Shown here piece by piece: positions 31,423 to 39,843 of a stretch of 45,801 bases of DNA. Location of the stretch: NCBI GenBank assembly GCA_050732775.1, contig JBOHRN010000035.1, positions 1-45,801 on the forward strand, read 5' to 3'. A program made the position numbers and the translations under genes. Within the stretch, counting starts at the first letter, position 1. Every line of letters starts with the position of its first letter. A model generated the notes under the pieces. It saw only the letters and a program-made list of their open reading frames with translations. It had not been told where the DNA came from and did no database searches. The stretch is from JBOHRN01 sp050732775. GTDB taxonomy: Bacteria > Gemmatimonadota > Gemmatimonadetes > Longimicrobiales > Longimicrobiaceae.

Positions 31423-32430
31423 ATGACGGCCCGCGCCAAGGCGCTGTTCGGCGTCGCGGCCAGCGTCTTGCTCCTCTGGTGGGTGTTGCGGGACGTCTCT
31501 CTCACGGCCGTCGCCCGCGAGCTGAGGGGAGTGCGGCCGGGGCTCTTCTTGCTCGCGGTGACTCTCGCCACCGCCGGGTTCGCGGTCCGCGCCGCCCGCT
31601 GGCGGGTGCTCCTCCTTCCCTTCGCCCCGGACGTCCCCTTCCGGCCACGCTTCGCGGCCACCACGCTGGGCTTCGCCGCCAACAACCTGCTGCCCGCCCG
31701 CGTCGGTGAACTGGTCCGGGCCCACTCCCTGGCCCGCCTTTCCTGCGCCAGCACCGCCGGGGCTCTCGCCTCGCTGGCCGTGGAGCGTCTTCTGGACGGG
31801 CTGGTCTTGGCCTGCTTTCTGTTCGCCGTAATGGCCGCTCCCGCTTTCCCGGCGTCGCGCATGGCCGGGGTGCATCCGTGGCTGGGCGGCCTCTTGGTTC
31901 TATCCCTCTCGGCCGCGCTCCTGCTCGGCTTCGTGCTCGTGGCACTCAGGCCCCAAGCCCTGTTACGCTTGGCGGGGGGGGTGTTCCGCCGGATGCTCCC
32001 CGAGAAGGCGCGCGCTGCTGTGAGCGGCTTCGCGCTGGCGTTCGTAGAAGGGCTCTCGGTGCTGCGAGATCCCCGGCTGTTCGCGCTTTCGTTGCTGTGG
32101 GCGCTCTTCCAGTGGGCGTTCCTGGCCCTCTCCTACCTGGCCGCCTTCCGGGCCTTCGGTATCGAGGTGGGCTATACGGGCGCCGTCTTCCTCCAGTCGC
32201 TGGTCAGTTTGGCTGTCTCCATCCCCTCGTCCCCGGGTTTCTTTGGGCCCTTCGAAGCGGCCGCGCGGGTAGGTCTCGAGCTCTACGGCGTGCCCGGGGA
32301 GAAGGCGGTCTCGTTCGCGGTGGGGTTTCACCTGGGCGGATTCGTGCCGGTCACCCTGATCGGGCTCTACTACCTGGGTCGAACCGGACTGGGGTGGCGG
32401 GAGCTCGGAGCGGGAGAGAGTCGTGGCTGA
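31423..32430 (+). CDS. YbhN/AglD-type flippase-like membrane protein
   Basis: A 335-residue integral membrane protein of the lysylphosphatidylglycerol-synthase transmembrane/UPF0104 family, with about 8 hydrophobic segments. Typical blocks: VRAARWRVLLLPF, the GFAANNLLPARVGELVRAHS loop (family hallmark: N..LP.R.GE..R), LASLAVERLLDGLVLACF, and SIPSSPGFFGPFEAAARVGL. Proteins of this type carry lipids or lipid-linked sugars across membranes or lack a known role; no catalytic domain is attached. ATG 31423 is 2 bases after the Hpt-like stop; the end overlaps ispE by 8 bases. Confidence 0.87.
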   Translation: MTARAKALFGVAASVLLLWWVLRDVSLTAVARELRGVRPGLFLLAVTLATAGFAVRAARWRVLLLPFAPDVPFRPRFAATTLGFAANNLLPARVGELVRAHSLARLSCASTAGALASLAVERLLDGLVLACFLFAVMAAPAFPASRMAGVHPWLGGLLVLSLSAALLLGFVLVALRPQALLRLAGGVFRRMLPEKARAAVSGFALAFVEGLSVLRDPRLFALSLLWALFQWAFLALSYLAAFRAFGIEVGYTGAVFLQSLVSLAVSIPSSPGFFGPFEAAARVGLELYGVPGEKAVSFAVGFHLGGFVPVTLIGLYYLGRTGLGWRELGAGESRG

Positions 32431-33328
32431 GCGGGTGCTGGTCGCGGCTCCGGCCAAGGTCAACCTCCGGCTCAAAGTGCTGGCCCGGAACGACGACGGC
32501 TTCCACTTTCTGGAGAGCGTGTTTTGCGCCTTGTCTCTCGCTGACGAGGTCGAGATCCGTCGTGGGGCGGCCGGCGTGGCGTTAAAGGTAGAGGGCGAGG
32601 ACACGGGCCCTGCCGGGAAGAACCTGGCGGTTCTCGCGGCGCGGGCGTTTTACCGGAAGGTGGGGCGCGAACCCAGCGTGGGAGTCCGGCTAGCTAAGCG
32701 TGTGCCCGCGTCGGCCGGCTTGGGCGGGGGGAGTTCCAACGCGGCGGCCGTGCTGCGGGGGCTGAATGAACTGGAGGGTTGGCCGCTAGCCCCGGAGTCG
32801 CTCGCCCGCGTGGGCGGGGCGCTGGGGAGCGACGTGCCCTTCTTTCTTTGCGGGTCGCCGTTGGCGCTGGGGTGGGGGCGGGGAGACCGGCTGCTCCCCC
32901 TTCCCCCCCTCCCCCCCAGGCCCGTGCTGGTGGTCAAACCAGAGGCGACTATCTCTACGGCCCGCGCCTACACCCGTTTGGCCGCTAGCAGGGCGGGCGA
33001 CCCCGTCCCTTCGGCCGGTATTATCCCCGCGCGGGCGCTCGGCAGCTGGGAGGGGGTAAGCAGCTTGTCGGAGAACGACTTCGAGCCGGTGGCGGCGGAA
33101 GAGTTTCCCGAGATCGGTGAGGTACTCCGGCGACTGCGGGAAGCCGGGGCCGGCATCGCCCGGCTCGCGGGCAGCGGGTCGGCGTGTTTCGGCGTTTTCG
33201 AGAGCCGCCAGCGGCGCGACGCTGCCGCCGGGAGTTTCGCGCGCGGCGAGCCGTTACGGGTATGGAAAGCGGAGACCTTGGCGAACTTTTCCGCGCCACG
33301 GATTGACGGAACCCCGTCTTGCGGGTAA
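32423..33328 (+). CDS. ispE: 4-diphosphocytidyl-2-C-methyl-D-erythritol kinase
   Basis: A 301-residue GHMP kinase that phosphorylates CDP-methylerythritol in the MEP route to isoprenoids. GTG 32423. Motifs: APAKVNLRLKVLARNDDGFH at the N-terminus, the GHMP ATP loop VPASAGLGGGSSNAAAVLRG, LGSDVPFFLCGSPLALGWGR, and the late LAGSGSACFGVFES loop. The last ~25 bases carry a promoter-like TTGACG that probably serves the downstream tRNA-Gln. Confidence 0.95.
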   Translation: MAERVLVAAPAKVNLRLKVLARNDDGFHFLESVFCALSLADEVEIRRGAAGVALKVEGEDTGPAGKNLAVLAARAFYRKVGREPSVGVRLAKRVPASAGLGGGSSNAAAVLRGLNELEGWPLAPESLARVGGALGSDVPFFLCGSPLALGWGRGDRLLPLPPLPPRPVLVVKPEATISTARAYTRLAASRAGDPVPSAGIIPARALGSWEGVSSLSENDFEPVAAEEFPEIGEVLRRLREAGAGIARLAGSGSACFGVFESRQRRDAAAGSFARGEPLRVWKAETLANFSAPRIDGTPSCG

Positions 33329-33331
33329 CTT
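33303..33331 (+). promoter_or_regulatory. Possible promoter of tRNA-Gln
   Basis: TTGACG (33303-33308), 17-base spacer, TAACTT (33326-33331), about 24 bases before the tRNA. It shares the TTGACGGAA block with the region ahead of tRNA-Ala. The -10 element is weak and the site overlaps the end of ispE. Confidence 0.45.
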
Positions 33332-33354
33332 TGACCCTCTTCCAGCGGGCCTCA

Positions 33355-33425
33355 TCCCCCCTAGTGTAAGGGCAACACGCCGGACTTTGGATCCGGAAAT
33401 CCACGTTCGAATCGTGGGGGGGGAA
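33355..33425 (+). tRNA. tRNA-Gln (anticodon UUG)
   Basis: A complete 71-base cloverleaf. Acceptor TCCCCCC pairs with GGGGGGA. The D-arm is GTG/CAC with a short loop. The anticodon stem CCGGA/TCCGG encloses CTTTGGA with TTG at 33387-33389. The T-arm is CCACG-TTCGAAT-CGTGG. Discriminator A; CCA not encoded. The order ispE, tRNA-Gln, prs, rplY, pth is a familiar bacterial cluster, which supports the identity. Confidence 0.95.
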
Positions 33426-33513
33426 TGCTGCGGCCCCTACCGGGTTGACGAGACCGGCAGGGGCGGATAGCTTCCGCGGCTGTTATCGAGCCCGAGCCCC
33501 AAGCCTAACTTTC

Positions 33514-34464
33514 ATGTCCGACCCCTTTGCCCGCGGGTCGCTGATGCTGCTCTCCGGCACCGCGAACCGCCCGTTGGCCGGGGAGATCGCGGAGACCATC
33601 GGCGTCGAGTTGGGGGACGTTACCATCCGCCGCTTCGCGGACGGGGAGATCTTTGTCCGTATAAACGAGAACGTGCGCGGCCGGGACGTCTTCGTGGTAC
33701 AGCCAACCTGCGCACCCGCGGACACCATCATGGAGCTCCTCCTCCTGATAGACGCGGCCAAGCGGGCTTCAGCGGCGCGGGTAACGACAGTGTTGCCTTA
33801 CTACGGCTACGCCCGGCAGGACCGGAAGGACCAGCCGCGGGTGGCGATCGGAGCCAAGCTCCTGGCCAACATGATTATCAGCGCGGGCGCGGACCGGGTG
33901 TTGGGGGTTGACTTCCACCAACACCAGCTGCAGGGCTTTTTTGACGTGCCGGTTGACCACCTCTACGCCGCCCCTGTGCTGACCCGGTACTTCCGGGAAA
34001 AAAAACTCCAAAACCCGGTGGTGGTGGCCCCCGACGTGGGCGGAGCCAAGATGGCCCGCGGCTTCGCCAAGCGGCTAGGCGGGACCATCGGTATCATCGA
34101 CAAGAGACGCCCCAACCCCAACGTCTCCGAGGTGCTCAGCGTGGTGGGAGAGGTGGAGGGCAAGGACTGCCTGATCGCCGATGACATGATAGACACCGCG
34201 GGTACCGTGTCCGAAGCGATTGCGGCCCTCAAGGAGAGAGGGGCCAGAAAGGTGTACTGCTGCGCCACCCACGCCCTCTTCTCCGGGCCCGCGGTGGAGC
34301 GGCTCACCACCTCGCCGGTTACCGAGGTGGTGGTCACCAACACGGTGCCCATTCCGGCAGAGAAGCGGTTCGACCGGCTCACGGTTCTCTCGGTGGCCGA
34401 CCTGATCGCCCGCGCCATCTCGTATACCCACTCCAACGAGTCGGTCAGCTCGCTTTTTGATTGA
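33514..34464 (+). CDS. prs: Ribose-phosphate pyrophosphokinase
   Basis: A 316-residue enzyme that makes PRPP from ribose 5-phosphate and ATP. ATG 33514 gives the usual N-terminus (LMLLSGTANRPLAGEIAETI). Blocks: TIRRFADGEIFVRINENVRG, PYYGYARQDRKDQPRVAIGA, VDFHQHQLQGFFDVPVDHL, and the PRPP-binding loop LIADDMIDTAGTVSEAI. Length matches class I PRPP synthetases. Confidence 0.97.
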   Translation: MSDPFARGSLMLLSGTANRPLAGEIAETIGVELGDVTIRRFADGEIFVRINENVRGRDVFVVQPTCAPADTIMELLLLIDAAKRASAARVTTVLPYYGYARQDRKDQPRVAIGAKLLANMIISAGADRVLGVDFHQHQLQGFFDVPVDHLYAAPVLTRYFREKKLQNPVVVAPDVGGAKMARGFAKRLGGTIGIIDKRRPNPNVSEVLSVVGEVEGKDCLIADDMIDTAGTVSEAIAALKERGARKVYCCATHALFSGPAVERLTTSPVTEVVVTNTVPIPAEKRFDRLTVLSVADLIARAISYTHSNESVSSLFD

Positions 34465-34503
34465 CGAGCTGGGCGCACCAAAATCACCACCACCGATAAC
34501 TTC

Positions 34504-35160
34504 ATGGCTACGACGCTAAAGGCGGAACTGCGGCAGGAGCGCGGCAAGGGAGAGGCCCGTAGGATGCGCGCCGGAGGGCGTATCCCGGCGGTTATTTACG
34601 GGCACGGAGACGAGACCCGCGCCCTCTCGCTGGACGCTCACGAGTTCGAGCGGCTGCTCGCCTCGTTGGGAGGCGAAAGCGCTCTGATCGACATACAGGT
34701 GGGCCGCAAGAAGACCCCGGCCCTGATCCGGGAGGTGCAGTGGGACCCGGTCCGGCCGGTGATCCTGCACGTGGACCTCTATCAGATTCACGCCGACGAG
34801 AAGATCCACCTCGAAGTGGCCGTGCGGGTGACCGGCAACCCGGTGGGGGTGCGCGAGGAGGGCGGTGTACTCCAGCACGTCCGGCACGAGATCGAAGTCG
34901 AGTGCCTGCCCAAGGACATCCCGGAACACGTGGAGGTGAACGCTGACCAGCTGGCCATCGGCGACTCTATCCACGTACGCGACCTCGACCTACCAGGCGT
35001 CAAGATACTCACCGACGGAGAGCTCACCATCTGTTCGGTGGTACCGCCCACGGTGGTAGAGGTCGAGGAGCCCGCAGAGGCCGCCGAGCCGGAGCTGGTG
35101 GGAGCCGAGGAAGAAGAAGCCGGAGCAGCCGAAACGGAGAGCGAGCCCGAAGAGGAGTAG
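34504..35160 (+). CDS. rplY: 50S ribosomal protein L25 (CTC/TL5 form)
   Basis: A 218-residue 5S-rRNA-binding protein. The N-terminal L25 domain (1-92) includes RGKGEARRMRAGGRIPAVIY and the C-terminal TL5 domain (about 93-185) includes HLEVAVRVTGNPVGVREEGG, LPKDIPEHVEVNADQLAIGD and HVRDLDLPGVKIL. A long acidic tail (Glu/Ala-rich) follows. This is the long general-stress CTC form. ATG 34504. Its stop is 5 bases before pth. Confidence 0.96.
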   Translation: MATTLKAELRQERGKGEARRMRAGGRIPAVIYGHGDETRALSLDAHEFERLLASLGGESALIDIQVGRKKTPALIREVQWDPVRPVILHVDLYQIHADEKIHLEVAVRVTGNPVGVREEGGVLQHVRHEIEVECLPKDIPEHVEVNADQLAIGDSIHVRDLDLPGVKILTDGELTICSVVPPTVVEVEEPAEAAEPELVGAEEEEAGAAETESEPEEE

Positions 35161-35165
35161 CCCAG

Positions 35166-35741
35166 TTGTTGACGCCCAGCTTCAAGCTCGTGGTCGGACT
35201 GGGAAACCCCGGCATACGCTACGAAGATACCCGGCACAACGCGGGGCAGTGGTTTCTCGACCACCTGCGGGAAGCGTGGGGGTACCCACGCTTCGAGCAG
35301 GTGGGGGCAAACGACGTCGCCGAGGGGACGGTGGGCGGGGCCGAAGTCCGGCTGATGAAGCCGCGCACTTACATGAACCGGAGCGGGATCGCGCTCAAGC
35401 ACCTCCGCCTACTCGGTTTCGACCCCGCCGGATACCTGCTGGTGGTGGTCGACGACGTGGCTCTGCCGCCGGGCAAGGCCCGCTTCAGGCGCCGGGGCGG
35501 GCCGGGTGGCCACAACGGTCTGCGCTCGGTGGAGTGGGCGGTCGGCCAGCGGGAGTACGCCCGTCTGCGCCTCGGCGTGGGCGTTGCTCCGCCCGGGGTC
35601 TACCTGCCCGACTGGGTCTTGGCGCCGCCAACGGACGAGGAAAAAAAGGCGATCGTGGGTCGCTTTCCAGACCTGGTCTCCTGCGTGGAGGTGTGGGCCA
35701 CGAAAGGAATCGAGGCGGCGATGAACGAGTGCAACGCGTGA
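35166..35741 (+). CDS. pth: Peptidyl-tRNA hydrolase
   Basis: A 191-residue enzyme that frees tRNA from drop-off peptidyl-tRNA. TTG start at 35166. Family motifs: LVVGLGNPGIRYEDTRHNAG with catalytic His in TRHNAG, RLMKPRTYMNRSGIAL, LVVVDDVALPPGKARFRRRG and GGHNGLRSVEW. Length is normal. The gap to hppA holds a 19-base inverted repeat. Confidence 0.95.
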   Translation: MLTPSFKLVVGLGNPGIRYEDTRHNAGQWFLDHLREAWGYPRFEQVGANDVAEGTVGGAEVRLMKPRTYMNRSGIALKHLRLLGFDPAGYLLVVVDDVALPPGKARFRRRGGPGGHNGLRSVEWAVGQREYARLRLGVGVAPPGVYLPDWVLAPPTDEEKKAIVGRFPDLVSCVEVWATKGIEAAMNECNA

Positions 35742-35763
35742 CAGACGTAAGAGTGGACCACCA

Positions 35764-35782
35764 ATGGGGCGGCCGCTCCCAT
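35764..35782 (+). repeat. 19-base inverted repeat between pth and hppA
   Basis: ATGGGGCGGCCGCTCCCAT is self-complementary apart from one G/T pair and has a GCGGCCGC centre. It lies 27 bases before the hppA GTG. No T-tract follows directly, so it could be an mRNA 5' structure or operator rather than a terminator. Confidence 0.45.
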
Positions 35783-35808
35783 CACCCCCCAACTTAGAGG
35801 GTTTTTTC

Positions 35809-37947
35809 GTGACTGAGATAACTTGGCTGTCTGCTCCACTCGGCGCGCTGGGACTGCTAGTGGCCCTAGCCATTTATCTAGGGCTCAAGAAGCAACCGGC
35901 GGGGAATGAGGTCATGCGCGACCTGGCCGAGCAGATACACACGGGCGCCATGGCGTTCCTGCGCCGCGAGTACAGCGTGCTGGCGCTATTCATGGCGGTG
36001 GTGGGCATGCTCCTGTGGCTGGCCATAGGGGAGTGGACCGCGCTCGCTTTCCTGTTCGGGGCACTCTGCTCCATGAGCGCCGGGTTTATCGGCATGAAGG
36101 CGGCCACCAAGGCGAACGTCCGCACCTCGGAGGCGGCGCGCACCTTGGGGCAGGGGCCCGCGTTGCGGACGGCCTTCAACGGCGGGGCGGTGATGGGCCT
36201 AGCGGTGGCTTCTCTCGGGCTGGTGGGGCTCGGGGTGGTCTACCTGCTCAGCGTCCACCTTCCCGGCAACACCAGTCCGTCGGGCCTGGCCGGCTTCGCG
36301 GGGGTTGTCTCCGGTTTCGCCATGGGGGCGTCGTCTATCGCGCTCTTCGCCCGCGTGGGCGGGGGCATCTATACCAAGGCGGCGGACGTGGGCGCCGACC
36401 TGGTGGGCAAGGTGGAGGCGGGTATCCCCGAGGACGACCCACGCAACCCGGCCACCATCGCCGACAACGTGGGCGACAACGTGGGCGACACCGCGGGTAT
36501 GGGAGCCGACATCTTCGAGTCGTACGTCGGTTCGGTGGTGGCGACCGTCGCCATCGGCGCCACCAGCACCCTGTTCGAGGCCAACCGGCTGGAGGCGGTG
36601 GTGCTGCCGCTACTCACCGTGGGGGTGGGGCTCGTGGCCTCCATCGTAGCCATCTTTCTGATGCGGTTGATGGAGCGGTCCGACCCCGCGGCCGCCCTGC
36701 GCAACGTAACCTTCATCGCGGCCGGGCTCTTCCTGCTGGCTACCTGGTTCGTGGTCTCGGCCCTGGACCTGAGCATCTCGGATCCGGTCACCGGGCTCAG
36801 TTACGGCCCTAACGGCCCCTTCTGGGCTCTCCTGGCGGGCTCCCTGGTGGGTATCTTTATCGGGCTGGCCACCGAGTACTACACCGCGGGCAAACCGGTC
36901 CGGGTGATCGCGGACGCCTCTTTGACCGGCTCGGCTACCAACATCATTTCGGGGCTGGCCGTGGGCATGGCTTCGACCGCCATCCCCCTGCTGCTCATCG
37001 CCATCGCCATCGGAGTTTCTTACCTGGCTTCGGGGCTCTACGGCGTGGGCATCTCGGCGGTGGGAATGCTGGCCACGGTGGGCGTGACCATGTCGGTCGA
37101 CGCTTACGGCCCCATCGCCGACAACGCGGGCGGCATCTCGGAGATGAGCGGGCTCGGGCCAGATACTCGGCGGATCACGGACGGGCTCGACGCCATCGGC
37201 AACACTACCGCGGCCATCGGCAAGGGGTTCGCCATCGGCTCGGCGGCGCTCACGGCGCTCGCCCTCTTCTCGGCCTACGCCTCGGCGGTAGGGCTCTATC
37301 AGACCGGTATCAACCTGGTGGATCCGCTGGTGGTGATCGGACTCCTGGTCGGCGGCACCTTGCCGTTCTATATCGGCGCCCTCACCATGACCGCGGTGGG
37401 CCGCGCCGCCCAAGGCATGGTCGAAGAGGTGCGGCGCCAGTTCCGGGATATCCCGGGGCTGATGGAAGGTACCGCCAAACCCGATTCGGCCCGCTGCGTA
37501 GACATCTCTACCCGCGCCGCGCTCAGGGAAATGATCCTCCCCGGCTCCATCGCCGTGGCGGCGCCGGTGCTGATGGGGTACTTCCTGGGCGTAGCGGCGC
37601 TCGGGGGGATGTTGGCGGGCGCGACCGTCACCGGCGTGCTGCTGGCCCTGTTCATGGCCAACGCGGGCGGGGCGTGGGACAACGCCAAGAAGCACATCGA
37701 GGCGGGCGCCCACGGGGGCAAGGGGTCCGAGCCGCACAAGGCGGCCGTGGTCGGTGACACGGTGGGAGACCCGTTCAAGGACACTTCGGGTCCCTCCATG
37801 AACATCCTCATCAAGCTGATGAGCGTGGTGTCGCTGGTGCTGGCGCCGTGGTTCGTGCAAGTTCACGGCCTCGACCAGGGAGCTCCCGAAGTGGTGGAGA
37901 CGGTGCTGGAGGTGGCGCGCCAGGCGCTGGTCCTACCCGTGTGTTGA
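35809..37947 (+). CDS. hppA: Membrane-bound ion-pumping pyrophosphatase
   Basis: A 712-residue membrane pyrophosphatase that couples PPi hydrolysis to cation transport. I chose GTG 35809, just before the first helix and after an AGAGGG Shine-Dalgarno. About 16 hydrophobic segments are visible. Substrate-site motifs: ADVGADLVGKVEAGIPEDDP, NVGDNVGDTAGMGADIFESY, SVDAYGPIADNAGGISEM and GGAWDNAKKHIE. The GNTTAAIGKG motif has Ala where K+-independent enzymes have Lys, indicating a K+-dependent type, which may pump H+ or Na+. Its stop overlaps the ychF start. Confidence 0.96.
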   Translation: MTEITWLSAPLGALGLLVALAIYLGLKKQPAGNEVMRDLAEQIHTGAMAFLRREYSVLALFMAVVGMLLWLAIGEWTALAFLFGALCSMSAGFIGMKAATKANVRTSEAARTLGQGPALRTAFNGGAVMGLAVASLGLVGLGVVYLLSVHLPGNTSPSGLAGFAGVVSGFAMGASSIALFARVGGGIYTKAADVGADLVGKVEAGIPEDDPRNPATIADNVGDNVGDTAGMGADIFESYVGSVVATVAIGATSTLFEANRLEAVVLPLLTVGVGLVASIVAIFLMRLMERSDPAAALRNVTFIAAGLFLLATWFVVSALDLSISDPVTGLSYGPNGPFWALLAGSLVGIFIGLATEYYTAGKPVRVIADASLTGSATNIISGLAVGMASTAIPLLLIAIAIGVSYLASGLYGVGISAVGMLATVGVTMSVDAYGPIADNAGGISEMSGLGPDTRRITDGLDAIGNTTAAIGKGFAIGSAALTALALFSAYASAVGLYQTGINLVDPLVVIGLLVGGTLPFYIGALTMTAVGRAAQGMVEEVRRQFRDIPGLMEGTAKPDSARCVDISTRAALREMILPGSIAVAAPVLMGYFLGVAALGGMLAGATVTGVLLALFMANAGGAWDNAKKHIEAGAHGGKGSEPHKAAVVGDTVGDPFKDTSGPSMNILIKLMSVVSLVLAPWFVQVHGLDQGAPEVVETVLEVARQALVLPVC

Positions 37948-39041
37948 AGCTCGGCATAGTCGGACTCCCTAACGTCGGCAAATCGACCCTCTTCAACGCC
38001 CTCACTGCGGCCGGGGCGGCGGCCGAGAATTACCCCTTCTGTACCGTGGATCCGAACGTCGGGATGGTCGAGGTGCCGGACCCGCGGCTCCGGCAGCTGG
38101 CCGCGGCCGTGAAGCCGCGCAAAGTGGTTCCCGCCGCGGTCCAGTTCGTAGACATCGCCGGCCTGGTCGAGGGCGCTTCCCGGGGAGAGGGGCTGGGCAA
38201 CCAGTTCCTGGCCAACATCCGCGAGACCGACGCCGTGGTCCATGTGCTACGCTGCTTCGACGACGCCAACGTAGTACATGTAATGGGGTCGCTAGACGTG
38301 GTGCGCGACCGCGAGGTGGTAACGCTCGAACTGGTTCTCTCCGATCTGGCTGTGGTGGAGCGGCGGCTGGAGCGGGTGGCCAAGAAAGTCAAGAGTGGCG
38401 ACCAGGAGGCCGCAGCCGAGCAGTTGCTCTTGGAGCGCTTGCGCCAGAGTTTGGAGCAAGGGCGGTCCGCGCGCGGAGTGAAGCCGTCGGGGAGCGAGCG
38501 CCGTTTAAAACGTGGCTACAACTTGCTCACCGACAAGCCGGTCCTCTACCTGGCCAACGTCGGCGAGGCTGACCTGCCCGGGGGCGATAACGAGCACGTC
38601 CGCGCGCTCCGAGCGGCCGTGGCCAAGGATGGAGAACCGGCTGAGATCGTCCCGGTCTCGAGCGGGCTTGAGGCCGAGCTGGCCGAACTCCCAGACCACG
38701 AGAGGTCCGAGTACCTCGCCGCGCTCGGGCTGGAGGAGCCTGGGTTGCACCGGCTGATCCGAGCGGGGTACCGGTTGCTCGGTCTGCGCACCTTTTTTAC
38801 CGCGGGCGAAAAGGAGGTGCGGGCGTGGACGGTACCGGAGGGCGCCACCGCGCCACAAGCGGCCGGCGTGATCCACTCCGACTTCGAGCACGGCTTTATC
38901 CGGGCCGAGACGGTGGGTTGGAACGACTTCGAGCGGCTCGGCTCCCCGAAGGCCGCGCGCGAACAGGGCGCCTTGCGTTCGGAGGGCAAGGAGTATCAGG
39001 TGCGGGACGGCGACATCCTGCTCTTCCGTTTCAACGTCTGA
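37941..39041 (+). CDS. ychF: Redox-regulated ATPase YchF
   Basis: A 366-residue Obg-family P-loop protein that prefers ATP and interacts with ribosomes. Start at GTG 37941 (VLKLGIVGLPNVGKSTLFNA); TTG 37944 is also possible. Blocks: NYPFCTVDPNVGMVEVPD, VDIAGLVEGASRGEGLGNQF, an NxxE-type specificity loop in YLANVGEADL, a coiled-coil insertion, and a C-terminal TGS domain (FFTAGEKEVRAWTVPEGATA, HSDFEHGFIRAE, VRDGDILLFRFNV). It overlaps hppA by 7 bases. Confidence 0.96.
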   Translation: MLKLGIVGLPNVGKSTLFNALTAAGAAAENYPFCTVDPNVGMVEVPDPRLRQLAAAVKPRKVVPAAVQFVDIAGLVEGASRGEGLGNQFLANIRETDAVVHVLRCFDDANVVHVMGSLDVVRDREVVTLELVLSDLAVVERRLERVAKKVKSGDQEAAAEQLLLERLRQSLEQGRSARGVKPSGSERRLKRGYNLLTDKPVLYLANVGEADLPGGDNEHVRALRAAVAKDGEPAEIVPVSSGLEAELAELPDHERSEYLAALGLEEPGLHRLIRAGYRLLGLRTFFTAGEKEVRAWTVPEGATAPQAAGVIHSDFEHGFIRAETVGWNDFERLGSPKAAREQGALRSEGKEYQVRDGDILLFRFNV

Positions 39042-39084
39042 GGGAGCGAGGGTGATCTTGGTCGCTGGGTTTTGTCAGCGGTTT

Positions 39085-39105
39085 GCACCGTTATGGTGCT
39101 TGTTT
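39085..39105 (+). terminator. Weak terminator-like hairpin after ychF
   Basis: GCACC (39085-39089) and GGTGC (39095-39099) around a 5-base loop, followed by TTGTTT. The stem is short. The position between ychF and the rpsF promoter suits a terminator. Confidence 0.35.
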
Positions 39106-39140
39106 GCAACCCGGTCCAGAGCGAATACGTCCGTCCCGGC

Positions 39141-39169
39141 TTGCCATGAACCAGCTTTTACGTTATACT
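39141..39169 (+). promoter_or_regulatory. Sigma-70 promoter of the rpsF operon
   Basis: TTGCCA (39141-39146) and TATACT (39164-39169) are separated by exactly 17 bases; each box matches the consensus at 5 of 6 positions. The patch is A/T-rich against a GC-rich background. It lies about 80 bases upstream of rpsF, leaving room for a leader of about 75 bases. Confidence 0.75.
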
Positions 39170-39250
39170 ACTTGGCTGTTTCGCGGATGACCAGCCGCGG
39201 CTTCCTGCTCCGCCCCCGGGCGGGGCCTACAGACCAGAGGAAGGAAAAGC

Positions 39251-39619
39251 GTGAGAGAGTACGAAGTAGTCTACATCTTTGACCCCTCGCTAGACGAGGA
39301 CGGCGTCAACCAGCGGTTGGAGCGTTTTCACGCTTTGGTGGCCGACGGCGGCGGGGGCGAGGTTACCGCCGTGGACCACTGGGGTAAGCGCGCCCTGGCC
39401 TACCCGATCCGGGGTAACGAAAGCGGCTACTACACCGTGGCCCACTTCACGGCCCCGCCTGATAAGCTCACTGATTTAGAGCGGGTTCTCAAGCTGGAGG
39501 AGTCGCTCCTGCGCTTCCTGGTGGTGGTCAACGAAGGCGATCTACCCACCACGCCGGTACTTCCCGAGGTGTCCGACGACGACGACCAGGACGGAGACAA
39601 AGACGAGGAGGAGGAGTAA
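39251..39619 (+). CDS. rpsF: 30S ribosomal protein S6
   Basis: A 122-residue small-subunit protein that binds 16S rRNA together with S18. GTG 39251 with an upstream AGAGGAAGG. Blocks: REYEVVYIFDPSLDEDGVNQ, VDHWGKRALAYPIRGNESGY, VLKLEESLLRFLVV. It ends in a long acidic tail (Asp/Glu run). One base separates it from rpsR; no ssb gene lies between them. Confidence 0.95.
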   Translation: MREYEVVYIFDPSLDEDGVNQRLERFHALVADGGGGEVTAVDHWGKRALAYPIRGNESGYYTVAHFTAPPDKLTDLERVLKLEESLLRFLVVVNEGDLPTTPVLPEVSDDDDQDGDKDEEEE

Positions 39620-39620
39620 G

Positions 39621-39842
39621 ATGGCCAGACGAGGTAAGAAGTGCCCGGTGTGCGAGTTGAACATCCGCACCGTGGACTACAAGAACGAACAGTTCATGTC
39701 TCGTTTCCTGACCGACAGGGGCAAGATCTTGCCCCGGCGCATCACCGGGGCGTGCGCCCGCCACCAGCGCCAGATCGGCACTTCGTTGAAGCGGGCGCGC
39801 TACCTGGCGCTGGTGCCGTACATGGCGAGCTCGGAGGCGTAG
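39621..39842 (+). CDS. rpsR: 30S ribosomal protein S18, Cys-containing form
   Basis: A 73-residue protein that partners S6 on the platform of the 30S subunit. Blocks: KKCPVCELNIRTVDYKNEQF, LTDRGKILPRRITGACARHQ, RQIGTSLKRARYLALVPY. The CPVC pair and the later Cys make this the zinc-type (C+) paralogue form. ATG 39621. Confidence 0.95.
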   Translation: MARRGKKCPVCELNIRTVDYKNEQFMSRFLTDRGKILPRRITGACARHQRQIGTSLKRARYLALVPYMASSEA

Positions 39843-39843
39843 G

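Noticed and set aside
35783..35808. Terminator before hppA (C-run, AGAGGG, T6)
   Set aside because: Only about 3 base pairs can form and the G-rich part is the hppA ribosome-binding site.
36610..37866. 418-codon open frame opposite hppA
   Set aside because: The His/Arg/Gly-rich low-complexity translation mirrors the hppA codons; hppA motifs are unambiguous.
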